64,000 bases of DNA from Panacagrimonas sp. (GTDB lineage Bacteria > Pseudomonadota > Gammaproteobacteria > Nevskiales > Nevskiaceae): positions 1 through 64,000 of the forward strand of contig NZ_JAJFBP010000024.1 of the NCBI RefSeq assembly GCF_020697055.1, read 5' to 3'. Shown here in pieces: positions 33,498-44,578 of this stretch. Both the position numbers and the translations under genes were made by a program. The notes below the pieces were generated by a model that was not told the origin of the DNA, did no database searches, and was given only the letters and a program-made list of their open reading frames with translations. The stretch's first letter is position 1; each line of letters opens with the position of its first letter.

Positions 33498-33743
33498 ATG
33501 CCGCACCTCAGCGATCGTCACGGCCAGCAGGATCCGCCGGCTGCCACACGCGTGGGCCTGATCGCGACCGTCGCCAGCGTTCTGTCGGCGTTCTTCGGCG
33601 TGCAGAACTCGCGCGCGCGCAAGCGCGATTTCACGCATGGTTCGCCGGCGCTGTTCTTCGGTGTGGCGCTGGCGCTGACCGCGGCGTTCGCGCTGATCAT
33701 CCTGGGAATCGTCCACCTGCTCATCAGCCAGGCCGTACCGTGA
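33498..33743 (+). CDS. DUF2970-family small membrane protein
   Basis: 81 residues. It has the DUF2970 signature SVLSAFFGVQNSRARKRDFTHGSP followed by one hydrophobic helix (ALFFGVALALTAAFALIILGIVHLLI). Function unknown; members are often beside respiratory genes. Here its stop overlaps a cytochrome c start (GTGA), so it is translationally coupled to the two-cytochrome operon and may assist assembly or membrane anchoring. Confidence 0.8.
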   Translation: MPHLSDRHGQQDPPAATRVGLIATVASVLSAFFGVQNSRARKRDFTHGSPALFFGVALALTAAFALIILGIVHLLISQAVP

Positions 33744-34465
33744 TCACGTCGACGACATCGCCTCGGATCGGACGCGCGCTCGCGACCGCGCTGGCGGCGC
33801 TCGCGCTGTGGCCGTGCGCCGTGTCGATCGCCGGCGAGGTCGTCGATTTCGAGCCGCGCGTGCGGCCTTGCTACGCCTGTCACGGCGACCAGGGCCGCGC
33901 CACGCCGGACGGCTACTACCCGCGCATCGCCGGCAAGCCGGCCGGCTACCTGTTCGAGCAGCTGCTGCACTTCCGCGACGGCCGTCGCGTACACGACGAG
34001 ATGAGCTACCTGGTCGATCGCCAGCGCGACGACACGTTGCGACGCATGGCCGAGCACTTCGCGGCGCTGGACCTGCCGCATCCGCCGCCCGCGGTGCTGA
34101 ACACGGACGCGACGACCCTGGAGCACGGGGCCCGGCTGGTTCGTGAAGGCGACGCCGCGCGCGAACTGCCGGCCTGCACCGCCTGCCACGGCGAGTCGAT
34201 GACCGGCATCGAACCGGCGGTGCCCGGACTGCTCGGGCTACCGCAGGACTATCTGGCCGCGCAGTTCGGTGCCTGGCGCGAAGGGGCACGCCGCGCGCGC
34301 GAGCCCGACTGCATGGCGCAGATCGCGCGGCGGCTCGAGCCGGCCGACATCAGCGCGCTGTCGGCGTGGCTCGCCTCGCAGCCGGTGCCGTCGCACGCGC
34401 GCGCGCAGGCCGGCCCCGTGCGGCAACCGCCGATGCGCTGCGGCGTGCTGGAGAACGCGCGATGA
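33740..34465 (+). CDS. Diheme cytochrome c (c4-like)
   Basis: 241 residues from GTG 33740. A signal or anchor helix near residues 12-30 is followed by two class I cytochrome c domains with CYACH (near 44) and CTACH (near 146). C4-type cytochromes carry electrons in the periplasm between quinol oxidoreductases and terminal oxidases or peroxidases. Its start overlaps the DUF2970 stop and its stop overlaps the next cytochrome start, forming a tight three-gene operon. No dehydrogenase or oxidase subunit is adjacent. Confidence 0.86.
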   Translation: MITSTTSPRIGRALATALAALALWPCAVSIAGEVVDFEPRVRPCYACHGDQGRATPDGYYPRIAGKPAGYLFEQLLHFRDGRRVHDEMSYLVDRQRDDTLRRMAEHFAALDLPHPPPAVLNTDATTLEHGARLVREGDAARELPACTACHGESMTGIEPAVPGLLGLPQDYLAAQFGAWREGARRAREPDCMAQIARRLEPADISALSAWLASQPVPSHARAQAGPVRQPPMRCGVLENAR

Positions 34466-35760
34466 GCCGGCCGCTCCGATGGCTGCTGGGTGCCGTCGTG
34501 CTCGCCGCAGCGGTGATCGCGCTGATCGCCTGGCGCGGATTGCGCGTGGATGCTCCGCACGATGGCGCCACGCCGGTGCCGCGCATCGCGGCCGACATCT
34601 CCGATCCGGTCGCGCGCGGCGCCTACCTGGCGCGCGCCGCCAACTGCCGGGGCTGCCACAGCGCGCGCGGTGACGAGCCCTATGCCGGCGGACGCCAGAT
34701 CCCGACGCCGTTCGGCACGTTCCGATCGCCCAACATCACGCCCGATCCGGAGACCGGCATCGGCAAGTGGAGCGACACCGACTTCTGGCACGCGCTCCAC
34801 GATGGCCGCGGTCCCGATGGCGCGCCGCTGTACCCGGTGTTTCCGTACACACACTACACGCGGGTCGATCGCCAGGACAGCGACGCCTTGTTCGCCTACC
34901 TGCGTTCGCTGCCACCGGTGGATCGGAAGAACCGGCCGCACCAGCTGAAATTTCCATATGACCAGCGCTGGCTGCTGGTGGCCTGGCGCGCGCTGTTCTT
35001 CCGCGCCGGCACGTTCGAGGTGCAGGCCGATCGCGATGCGAACTGGAATCGCGGCGCCTATCTCACGCAGGGCTTGGGGCACTGCGGCGCCTGCCACGAG
35101 GCGCGCAACGCGCTGGGCGCGATCGTGTCGGACGAGGATCCGGCCGGTGGCGTGGTGCTCGACTGGTACGCGCCGTCGCTGCGCGCATCGGACGGGGCGG
35201 GTGTCGCGCACTGGTCGCACGAACAGGTGGTCGCGCTGTTGCGCGACGGCGTCTCGGCGCATGGCTCGACGATGGGGCCGATGGCCGAGGTCGTCTACGA
35301 GAGCCTGCAGCACCTGCACGCCGAGGATCTGTCTGCGATGGCCGCGTATCTGCGGGCGCTACCGCAGTCGGAAGGCGAGTCGGCGCCGCGTGTTGCGAGC
35401 GCGGCGCACGAAGGCGACAAGGCCTGGGAACGCGGTGCCAGCAACTACGCCAAGCATTGCGCGGACTGCCACGGCGATCGCGGCGAGGGCAAGGAGGATC
35501 CGGGCTATCCGGCGCTGGCCGGCAACCGCGCGGTGACGATGCGCTCGCCGGTGAATCCGATCCGCGCCGTCCTGTACGGCGGCTACGCGCCGGGAACGGC
35601 CGGCAATCCCGCGCCGCTGGGCATGCCGCCCTACCACGCGACGTTGTCGGACCAGGAGATCGCCGAGATCCTGGGCTACGTTCGCGGATCCTGGGGCAAC
35701 GCGGCGCGGCCGATCGCGTCGTTCGAGGTGACGCGTCAGCGCACCGGTCCGCTCTGGTAG
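34462..35760 (+). CDS. Triheme cytochrome c subunit, alcohol-dehydrogenase type
   Basis: 432 residues with an N-terminal helix (WLLGAVVLAAAVIALIAW) and three CXXCH heme sites: CRGCH (about 64), CGACH (about 212) and CADCH (about 335). Order and spacing match the membrane cytochrome c subunits of gluconate or alcohol/sorbitol dehydrogenases (AdhB-like), with GGRQIPTPFGTFRSPNITPDPETGIGKW in the first domain. Such subunits pass electrons from a periplasmic dehydrogenase to ubiquinone. No catalytic partner is next to it. The TAG stop at 35758-35760 abuts the msrA stop with no gap. Confidence 0.87.
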   Translation: MSRPLRWLLGAVVLAAAVIALIAWRGLRVDAPHDGATPVPRIAADISDPVARGAYLARAANCRGCHSARGDEPYAGGRQIPTPFGTFRSPNITPDPETGIGKWSDTDFWHALHDGRGPDGAPLYPVFPYTHYTRVDRQDSDALFAYLRSLPPVDRKNRPHQLKFPYDQRWLLVAWRALFFRAGTFEVQADRDANWNRGAYLTQGLGHCGACHEARNALGAIVSDEDPAGGVVLDWYAPSLRASDGAGVAHWSHEQVVALLRDGVSAHGSTMGPMAEVVYESLQHLHAEDLSAMAAYLRALPQSEGESAPRVASAAHEGDKAWERGASNYAKHCADCHGDRGEGKEDPGYPALAGNRAVTMRSPVNPIRAVLYGGYAPGTAGNPAPLGMPPYHATLSDQEIAEILGYVRGSWGNAARPIASFEVTRQRTGPLW

Positions 35761-36396
35761 CTACTTCTTCAGCAGATCCGAAAAGACGTGCCGCGTCTTT
35801 TCGACCTTGGGCATCGAGACGCCCGCGATGTAGGGCTGGGAAGGGTGGCGCGCGGCGTAGTCCTGGTGGTAGCCCTCGGCGTCGTAGAACGCCTCCAGCG
35901 GTTCCAGGCGCGTGGCGATCGGCGCACGGAACACCTTGGCGGTGTTGAGCTTGCCGATGTACTGCTCGGCGATGCGCTTCTGATCCTCGTCCGAATAGAA
36001 GATCGCCGAGCGGTACTGGCGCCCGTGATCATTGCCTTGTCGATCGACATGCGTCGGATCGTGCGCGCTGCCGAAGAACACCTTGAGCAGGCGCCCGAAG
36101 CTGATGCGCGCCGGGTCGTAGACGATCTTGACGACTTCCGCGTGGTTGGTCCGGCCCGAGCACACGGTCTCGTAGTCGGCCGAGGCCTGGTCGCCACCGG
36201 CGTATCCGGAGACGACGTCGATGACGCCATCGAGCTGCCGGTACACCGCCTCGACGCACCAGAAGCAGCCGCCCGCGAGCACGACCGTCTGCGGCCCGTC
36301 GCCGCGCGGCGCGAGATCTTCCGGCGGATCGGGAAATTGATGATGCGGCGCGGTGCGAGCGGCGCCGGGGAGTTCGCATTCAGGGGCATCGGCCAT
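35761..36396 (-). CDS. msrA: Peptide-methionine (S)-S-oxide reductase MsrA
   Basis: 211 residues. Catalytic GCFWCVEAVY, then VVSGYAGG, YETVCSGRTNHAEVVKIVYDP, HDPTHVDRQGNDHGRQYRS and YAARHPSQPYI are all as in MsrA. It reduces Met-S-sulfoxide in proteins with thioredoxin. The N-terminal extension of about 38 residues lacks a signal peptide, so it is probably cytoplasmic. Transcribed after the MBL hydrolase gene with 14 bases between. The convergent cytochrome gene ends exactly where msrA ends. Confidence 0.94.
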   Translation of the reverse strand: MADAPECELPGAARTAPHHQFPDPPEDLAPRGDGPQTVVLAGGCFWCVEAVYRQLDGVIDVVSGYAGGDQASADYETVCSGRTNHAEVVKIVYDPARISFGRLLKVFFGSAHDPTHVDRQGNDHGRQYRSAIFYSDEDQKRIAEQYIGKLNTAKVFRAPIATRLEPLEAFYDAEGYHQDYAARHPSQPYIAGVSMPKVEKTRHVFSDLLKK

Positions 36397-36410
36397 GGAA
36401 CGGTCTCCGG

Positions 36411-37376
36411 TCACTTGGCGGGGAAGAGCAATACCGTGCGTTCGGGGAGCATCGTCTGTACCTGCAGCGAAGGGCGCAGTCGACGCATGTCGGCAAAGAA
36501 CTCGTCGAGGTGGACGGCGAACGGAATCGGCACCATGCCGTCCTGCAACGGCTTGGTGAAATCGTCCCAGTGCACCGGTACGACGCGACTGGCGCCGACC
36601 GCGTCGACCGTCTCGCGAAGATACGGCTCCATTCTGTCGATCAGCGCCACACCGAGGAACGCGACGTCCGCGTGCTGGCCTTCGAGCGCGCCAGGAACGA
36701 AGCCGGCGCTGCCGTGATGCAGGATGCTGCCCTGCGGATGCGCGACCAGGATCGAGTACGTGCCGCCGAGCTTGTAATCCAGGTAGTGCGCCGGCGGCAC
36801 CAGCGGCTCGGTGATTTCCCCGAGCGGTTTGCCGCCGGTGGCGCCGGCGTGCGCGCTTTCGACGAACGTCACGCGGAACTCGCCGAAAGTCAGCGTGCTC
36901 CTCGATGCCTTGACCAGGTGCGCCTCGTCCATTCCCGCGCCGCGGCCGATGTTGAGGGTGCTCTCCGATCCGATCAGCCTGGCGCCGGTCAGGCGTGCCA
37001 CCACGCCGGCGTCCATTGCGTGGTCGAAGTGCGAGTGCGACACCAGCACCGCATCGAGCTTGGTCACCTTCAGGCGCGCGAGCCAGTCCTTGATCAGCGT
37101 CTCGTTCGGCTCGATCGTGCGGTTCAACGCGAGCGCCATCAGTCCAGGCGGACGCGTGAAGAAGGGATCGATCATCACCGCGTGCGCGCCGTCGTCGAGC
37201 AGCAGCGCGGTCACGCCCAGCCACGTCGCGCGCAGCGCGCGCGGGTGCATGTCGCTGGTGCGTGGAATCAGGTGCTGGTGGTACTCGCCCAGGCCGGGCC
37301 GTTCGTACCAGAACGCGACCAGCACCACGCCGAGCACGAGCAGCGCAACGGTCAGCAGTCGAACGATCGATCGCAT
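36411..37376 (-). CDS. Membrane-anchored metallo-beta-lactamase-fold hydrolase
   Basis: 321 residues from ATG 37376. One N-terminal TM helix (VRLLTVALLVLGVVLVAFWY) then an MBL domain of the lactonase/UlaG-like kind: VSHSHFDHAMD (HxHxDH), LGVTALLLDDGAHAVMIDPF strand and VPVHWDDFTKPL for the later metal ligand. The C-terminal region ends with VHLDEFFADMRRLRP. Likely periplasm-facing hydrolase. It lies next to the TetR-monooxygenase cluster and 14 bases upstream of msrA, so it may be expressed with msrA; TetR is the preceding gene on the same strand. Confidence 0.82.
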   Translation of the reverse strand: MRSIVRLLTVALLVLGVVLVAFWYERPGLGEYHQHLIPRTSDMHPRALRATWLGVTALLLDDGAHAVMIDPFFTRPPGLMALALNRTIEPNETLIKDWLARLKVTKLDAVLVSHSHFDHAMDAGVVARLTGARLIGSESTLNIGRGAGMDEAHLVKASRSTLTFGEFRVTFVESAHAGATGGKPLGEITEPLVPPAHYLDYKLGGTYSILVAHPQGSILHHGSAGFVPGALEGQHADVAFLGVALIDRMEPYLRETVDAVGASRVVPVHWDDFTKPLQDGMVPIPFAVHLDEFFADMRRLRPSLQVQTMLPERTVLLFPAK

Positions 37377-37398
37377 GGAGCCAAGAGGGAGAAGCGGT

Positions 37399-38079
37399 TC
37401 AGGTGCGGAGTTCCGTTGCGGCGACACCGAGCTGACGCACGGTTGCGACGAATAGGATCATGGACGTATCGATCACGGTGTCGACCGGCTGATGATAGCC
37501 GTCCGCAATCCAGCGCATGGCCACGTGCACGCATGAGCCGATGAGGCCGGTCGCGAGCAGGTCCAGATCCGCGGGGATCTTCGCGTCGCGCGGCACCAGC
37601 GCCATCGTCATCTCGTTGAGCAGATCGGCGAAGCCGAACGTTGCCTCGAGCGCGCGTCGTTCCATGTCGGCGCTGACGGTGAGCACGTCGATCATCAGCA
37701 CGCGCGCCACGCGCGCGTCCTGCTGCAGGTTGCGGAAGTAGACGCCGAGGCCGGCGCGCGCCATCGCCTCGAACTTCGGTGCGAGCGGCATCACCGCCGC
37801 CGTGAACTCGCGCCGCAGGCGCTGGATCTGGTCTTCGTAGACCGCTGCGAACAGCGCTTCGCGATCCTTGAACGACTCGTAGAAGTAGCGCTCGGTCAGA
37901 TGCGCCTGCGCACACAGCTCGCGCACGGTCACCGGGTGGTAGCCGCGCGTGCCGAAGCACTCGAGCCCGGCCTCGATGAACTGGCGGCGGCGTTCGGAGA
38001 TGCGCTCGCCGGCGTCGACGCCGCGATACCGGCGCGGTTGGGGCCGGCGCTTGGCCGTTTCGACAGGGGGTTCAGTCAT
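37399..38079 (-). CDS. TetR-family regulator divergent to monooxygenase
   Basis: 226 residues from ATG 38079 (an in-frame extension upstream would begin inside the operator region). N-terminal HTH: ISERRRQFIEAGLECFGTRGYHPVTVRELCAQAHLTERYFYESFKDREALF pattern, near residues 28-78. The C-terminal helical domain is unremarkable. It is divergent from the Baeyer-Villiger monooxygenase gene across 82 bases with two palindromes, so it most likely represses that cluster and itself. Confidence 0.9.
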   Translation of the reverse strand: MTEPPVETAKRRPQPRRYRGVDAGERISERRRQFIEAGLECFGTRGYHPVTVRELCAQAHLTERYFYESFKDREALFAAVYEDQIQRLRREFTAAVMPLAPKFEAMARAGLGVYFRNLQQDARVARVLMIDVLTVSADMERRALEATFGFADLLNEMTMALVPRDAKIPADLDLLATGLIGSCVHVAMRWIADGYHQPVDTVIDTSMILFVATVRQLGVAATELRT

Positions 38080-38088
38080 GGCGGCATA

Positions 38089-38136
38089 TTGACACGACTC
38101 GTTGTCAGAAAATAGAGTGACAACCGTTGTTGTCAC
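38089..38136 (+). promoter_or_regulatory. Monooxygenase promoter with two TetR-type operators
   Basis: A perfect -35 TTGACA (38089-38094), 18-base spacer and -10 TAGAGT (38113-38118). Two related palindromes cover it: TGACA...TGTCA at 38090-38107 and GTGACAACCGTTGTTGTCAC at 38117-38136 with perfect 8-base arms. One overlaps the -35, the other the -10, as expected for repression by the divergent TetR. Shared half-site is TGACA(A)C. Confidence 0.72.
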
Positions 38137-38161
38137 TTTTAATCAACCGAGGAGATCACCC

Positions 38162-39679
38162 GTGGCTTTCGATGCGAGCGGCGACAGCGGCAACCGGACG
38201 GACTTCGACACCCTGATCGTCGGCAGCGGATTCGCCGGCCTGGCGATGGCGATCGAACTGCGCCGGCAGGGCCAGGCGGACTTCGCGATCCTGGAGCGCG
38301 CCGCCGAAGTGGGCGGTACCTGGCGCGACAACAACTACCCGGGCTGCGCCTGCGACGTGCAGTCGCACCTGTATTCCTTCTCGTTCGAACAGAACCCCGA
38401 GTGGTCGCGGATGTTCGCCAAGCAGGGCGAGATCTGGTCCTACCTGCGCGCCTGCGCCGACAAGTACGGCCTGCGCCCGCACCTGCGCTTCGGTGCCGAC
38501 GTGGTATCGGCGCGCTGGGACGACGCGGACCAGCGCTGGCGGTTGGCGACCCGCGACGGCCGCCGCTTCTCCGGGCGCGTGCTGGTCTCGGGCATGGGCG
38601 GCCTGTCGAACCCGGCGATCCCAAAGCTCAAGGGCAGGGAGACGTTCGAAGGCGTGCAGTTCCACTCGGCGCAGTGGCGCCACGACGTCGACCTCACCGG
38701 CAAGCGCATCGCGGTGATCGGTACCGGCGCATCGGCGATCCAGTTCGTCCCGCAGATCCGCAAGACCGCGGCGCGTGTCGATCTCTACCAGCGCACGCCG
38801 CCGTGGATCGTGCCCAAGCCCGATCGCGAGATCTCGGCGCGCGAACGGGGCCTGTTCAAGCGCTTCCCGCTGCTGCAGGACGCGTATCGAAAGGCGATCT
38901 ACTGGATGCTGGAAGCGCGCGTGCTCGGGTTCACCGTCGATCCGCGCCTGATGAAGCTGTTCGAAAAGGTCGCGCTCGGCCACCTGAAGCGCCAGATCCC
39001 GGACGAGACGCTGCGCGCCAAGCTGACGCCGGACTACACCATCGGCTGCAAGCGCATCCTCATCTCCAACGACTACTACCCGGCGCTGGCCCAGCCCAAC
39101 GTGGAGGTGATCACCGATGGCGTGCGCGAGATCCGCGCGCACAGCGTGGTGGACGAGCAGGGTGTGGAGCGCGAGGTCGACGTGCTGATCTGGGGTACCG
39201 GCTTCCAGGCATCCGATCCGGTGGCGCGGGGCACGTTCTTCGGCAAGGACGGCGTCGACATCATCGATGCATGGAAGAACGGCGCCGAGGCCTACAAGGG
39301 CACGACGATGACCGGCTTTCCCAACCTGTTCCTGATCGTCGGACCCAACACCGGCCTGGGCCACAGCTCTATGGTGTTCATAATCGAGTCGCAGGTGCGA
39401 TACATCGGCGATGCGCTGCGCACGCTGCGTCAGCGCAGGCTCGCCACCGCCGAAGTGCGGCCGCAGGCGCTGCGGAAATTCAACGACGGCCTGCAGGCCC
39501 GCATCGGGCGCGCCGTGTGGAATACCGGCGGCTGCCAGAGTTGGTATCTGGATGCGAACGGGCGCAACGTCACGCTGTGGCCCGGTGCGACCTGGCAGTT
39601 CCGGCGTCTGACGCGTCGATTCGATGCGCAGGCCTACCGGCTGGAAGCGGCGCGCGTCGCGACATCGGTCGACGCCTGA
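38162..39679 (+). CDS. Baeyer-Villiger-type FAD monooxygenase
   Basis: 505 residues from GTG 38162 with GAGGAG seven bases upstream. FAD-binding IVGSGFAGLAMAIEL near residue 20, NADPH-binding VIGTGASAIQF near 188, and between them the Baeyer-Villiger fingerprint FEGVQFHSAQW (FxGxxxHxxxW) near 165. VGGTWRDNNYPGCACD is also typical. Flavoprotein monooxygenases of this type insert oxygen next to a ketone, giving an ester or lactone, using NADPH and O2. It heads an operon with an SDR and a WS/DGAT acyltransferase. The substrate is unknown; cyclic, steroid and long-chain ketones are all possible. Confidence 0.93.
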   Translation: MAFDASGDSGNRTDFDTLIVGSGFAGLAMAIELRRQGQADFAILERAAEVGGTWRDNNYPGCACDVQSHLYSFSFEQNPEWSRMFAKQGEIWSYLRACADKYGLRPHLRFGADVVSARWDDADQRWRLATRDGRRFSGRVLVSGMGGLSNPAIPKLKGRETFEGVQFHSAQWRHDVDLTGKRIAVIGTGASAIQFVPQIRKTAARVDLYQRTPPWIVPKPDREISARERGLFKRFPLLQDAYRKAIYWMLEARVLGFTVDPRLMKLFEKVALGHLKRQIPDETLRAKLTPDYTIGCKRILISNDYYPALAQPNVEVITDGVREIRAHSVVDEQGVEREVDVLIWGTGFQASDPVARGTFFGKDGVDIIDAWKNGAEAYKGTTMTGFPNLFLIVGPNTGLGHSSMVFIIESQVRYIGDALRTLRQRRLATAEVRPQALRKFNDGLQARIGRAVWNTGGCQSWYLDANGRNVTLWPGATWQFRRLTRRFDAQAYRLEAARVATSVDA

Positions 39680-39716
39680 TCGAGACGAACCAACAGACAA
39701 CAAGGGAGATGCATCG

Positions 39717-40565
39717 ATGAAAACGTTCGAGGACAAGGTCGCCGCCATCACCGGTGCGGGCTCGGGCATCGGTCGCGCGCTGGCCATCGACCTCGCGGGG
39801 CGCGGCTGCAACCTCGCGCTCAGCGACGTCAACAAGGACGGGCTGGCGCAGACGGTCGAGCTGGCGCAGAAGGCCGGCCCTCCGGTGCGCATCACCTCGC
39901 AGAAGCTCGACGTGTCGGATCGCGCGGCGGTGCACGCCTGGGCCGACCAGGTCGTCGCCGATCACGGACGCGCGAACCTGATCTTCAACAATGCCGGCGT
40001 CGCGCACGGCTCGACCATCGAGGCCGCGGCCTACGAGGATTTCGAGTGGATCATGAACATCAACTTCTGGGGCGTGGTGCACGGCACCAAGGCGTTCCTG
40101 CCCCACCTGCGCGCCGCCGGTGACGGGCACGTGATCAACATATCCAGCGTGTTCGGCATCATCGGCGTGCCGACGCAGGGGACCTACAACGCCACCAAGT
40201 TCGCGGTGCGCGGCTTCACCGAGGCACTGCGACAGGAGCTCGACATCCAGGGCGGCGCGGTGAGCGCCACCAGCGTCCACCCCGGCGGCATCAAGACCAA
40301 CATCGCCAACGCCGCGCGCTACGACAAGAGCGCCTCCGAAATCACCGGACAGAGCCAGGAAGTCAGCAAGAAGAACTTCGAAAAACTATTCCGCACCACG
40401 CCCGAGGAAGCGGCGCGCACGATCCTGCGGGGCGTCGAGAAGAATTCCCGGCGCGTGCTGATCGGCGCCGACGCGCGGGTGATCGACGTGATGCAGCGCA
40501 TGCTGCCCAGCGGCTACCAGGCCATCCTCGGCGGCCTGGCCAAGCGCCAGAAACAGCGCGCGTAG
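39717..40565 (+). CDS. SDR-family oxidoreductase
   Basis: 282 residues from ATG 39717 (AAGGGA upstream). Classical SDR: ITGAGSGIGRALAID (TGxxxGxG), NNAGVAHG, catalytic Ser in ISSVFGIIGVP and YNATKFA (YxxxK). Dimeric classical SDRs of this sort oxidise secondary alcohols or reduce ketones with NAD(P)H. Next to a Baeyer-Villiger enzyme, it could interconvert the ketone that enzyme attacks. C-terminal region (LAKRQKQRA) is extended relative to the shortest SDRs. Confidence 0.9.
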   Translation: MKTFEDKVAAITGAGSGIGRALAIDLAGRGCNLALSDVNKDGLAQTVELAQKAGPPVRITSQKLDVSDRAAVHAWADQVVADHGRANLIFNNAGVAHGSTIEAAAYEDFEWIMNINFWGVVHGTKAFLPHLRAAGDGHVINISSVFGIIGVPTQGTYNATKFAVRGFTEALRQELDIQGGAVSATSVHPGGIKTNIANAARYDKSASEITGQSQEVSKKNFEKLFRTTPEEAARTILRGVEKNSRRVLIGADARVIDVMQRMLPSGYQAILGGLAKRQKQRA

Positions 40566-40642
40566 GCGTCTTGCCGTCGGGGCGGGTCGGGGGCAGGCTG
40601 GCGGCGCCGGCCCCATAACAAAGAACGACTCGAGGAGAGGCG

Positions 40643-41998
40643 ATGAAAGCGCTGAGCCCGCTGGATCAGGCGTTCCTGATGCTGGAGCGCCGCAATCAGC
40701 CCATGCACGTGGGCAGCCTGATGCTCTTCCGACCGCCCGAAGGTTTTTCCGCGGCCGACATCCGGGCGCTGGTCGAGGAGATGGCCAACGTCGATCGCGC
40801 GGAGCCGCCGTTCGACCAGCGCCTGACGCGCAAGCTCGCGCTGCCGTTCTGGACGCGAGACGACGAATTCGACCTGTCGCACCACTTCCGCCACCTCGCG
40901 CTGCCCCAGCCCGGGCGCATCCGCGAACTGCTGGCGATGGTGTCGAACCTGCACTCGTCGCTGCTCGACCGCGAGTTCCCGTTGTGGGAGACCACGTTCA
41001 TCGAGGGCGTGGCCGACGGCCGCTTCGCGCTCTACAGCAAGATGCACCACGCGATGATCGACGGCGTGGCCGCGGTCCGGCTGGTCGAGCGCATCCTGTC
41101 GGGCGATCCGGATGCACGCGGGATGGATCCGCCCTGGGCGGCGAAGCGGCCGAGCCGAAAGAAGGAAGGTCCCATCGCCGGGCCGACCTCCGCACTCGCC
41201 GCGACGTTCGGCCAGCTCAAGGCGCAGGCCCGGTCCTGGCCCGCGGTGACCAAGGCGCTGGTGAGCACCTACAAGCAGGCGCGCAAGGATCCGGAGTTCG
41301 GCGATCTGTTCCGCGCGCCGACCACGATCTTCAACCGCCGCATCGGCAACGCGCGTCGATTCGCCGCGCAAGCCTGGCCGCTGGCGCGGGTCAAGGCCGC
41401 CGGCAAGAAACTCGGCGGCACGTTGAACGACGCGGTGCTGGGGATGTGCTCGTCGGCGCTGCGCCGGTATCTGCTCGAACAGAACGCGCTGCCCAAGCAG
41501 CCGCTGATCACGATGATGCCGATGAGCCTGCGTCGCGACGACAGCGACTCGGGCAACCAGGTGGGCATGGTGCTGGCGAACCTGGGTACGCACATCGCGG
41601 ACCCCGCGGAGCGCCTGGGCGTGATCAAGCGCAGCGTCGCCGCGTCCAAGCAGCGTCTGTCGCAGATGACGCCGGCCGAGATCATGAATTACACCGGCCT
41701 GATCTCCGGACCCGCCGGGTTGAACCTCGCCACCGGCATCGCGCCGCAGAAGCAGCTGTACAACGTGGTGATCTCCAATGTGCCGGGACCCAAGCAGACG
41801 CTGTACTGGAACGGCGCGACGCTCGAAGGCATGTACCCGGTGTCGATCCCGGTCGACGGCATGGCGCTCAACATCACGCTGGTGTCCTACGCCGACCAGC
41901 TCAACTTCGGCCTCACCGCCTGCCGCCGCTCGGTGCCGCATGTCCAGCGCATGCTCGAATACCTGGAGCAGGGGCTGGTCGAGCTCGAAACGCTCTAA
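40643..41998 (+). CDS. WS/DGAT-type wax ester synthase / acyltransferase
   Basis: 451 residues from ATG 40643 with GAGGAGAGG upstream. Bifunctional wax ester synthase/diacylglycerol acyltransferase: SPLDQAFLMLERRNQPMHVGSLMLF start, catalytic KMHHAMIDGVAA (HHxxxDG), later LNDAVLGMCSSALRRYL and NVVISNVPGP near residue 375. It transfers acyl-CoA to alcohols or diacylglycerol, producing wax esters or triacylglycerol for storage. Third gene of the TetR-controlled cluster; a second WS/DGAT gene lies at 58551-59975. Confidence 0.92.
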   Translation: MKALSPLDQAFLMLERRNQPMHVGSLMLFRPPEGFSAADIRALVEEMANVDRAEPPFDQRLTRKLALPFWTRDDEFDLSHHFRHLALPQPGRIRELLAMVSNLHSSLLDREFPLWETTFIEGVADGRFALYSKMHHAMIDGVAAVRLVERILSGDPDARGMDPPWAAKRPSRKKEGPIAGPTSALAATFGQLKAQARSWPAVTKALVSTYKQARKDPEFGDLFRAPTTIFNRRIGNARRFAAQAWPLARVKAAGKKLGGTLNDAVLGMCSSALRRYLLEQNALPKQPLITMMPMSLRRDDSDSGNQVGMVLANLGTHIADPAERLGVIKRSVAASKQRLSQMTPAEIMNYTGLISGPAGLNLATGIAPQKQLYNVVISNVPGPKQTLYWNGATLEGMYPVSIPVDGMALNITLVSYADQLNFGLTACRRSVPHVQRMLEYLEQGLVELETL

Positions 41999-42194
41999 CG
42001 CGACGATCGGGTCGGATCGTTGGGCCGTCCGGGTCCGGCCGCTGCTGGGCCGCGGGTGCGTTGCTGTGCGCTCGTTCTCGCGTCCCCCCGTTCGAGTCGC
42101 CGAAATATCGCGATTGGGGGCCTGCCCGCTGCTTCCGTCGCACGACGAGCCGGATACACTCCCGTATTAGTCTGGCTCATTGCGCCTGCGCCTC

Positions 42195-44561
<2,367 letters not shown>

Positions 44562-44578
44562 GTGGTCCCCGGCTTCGT

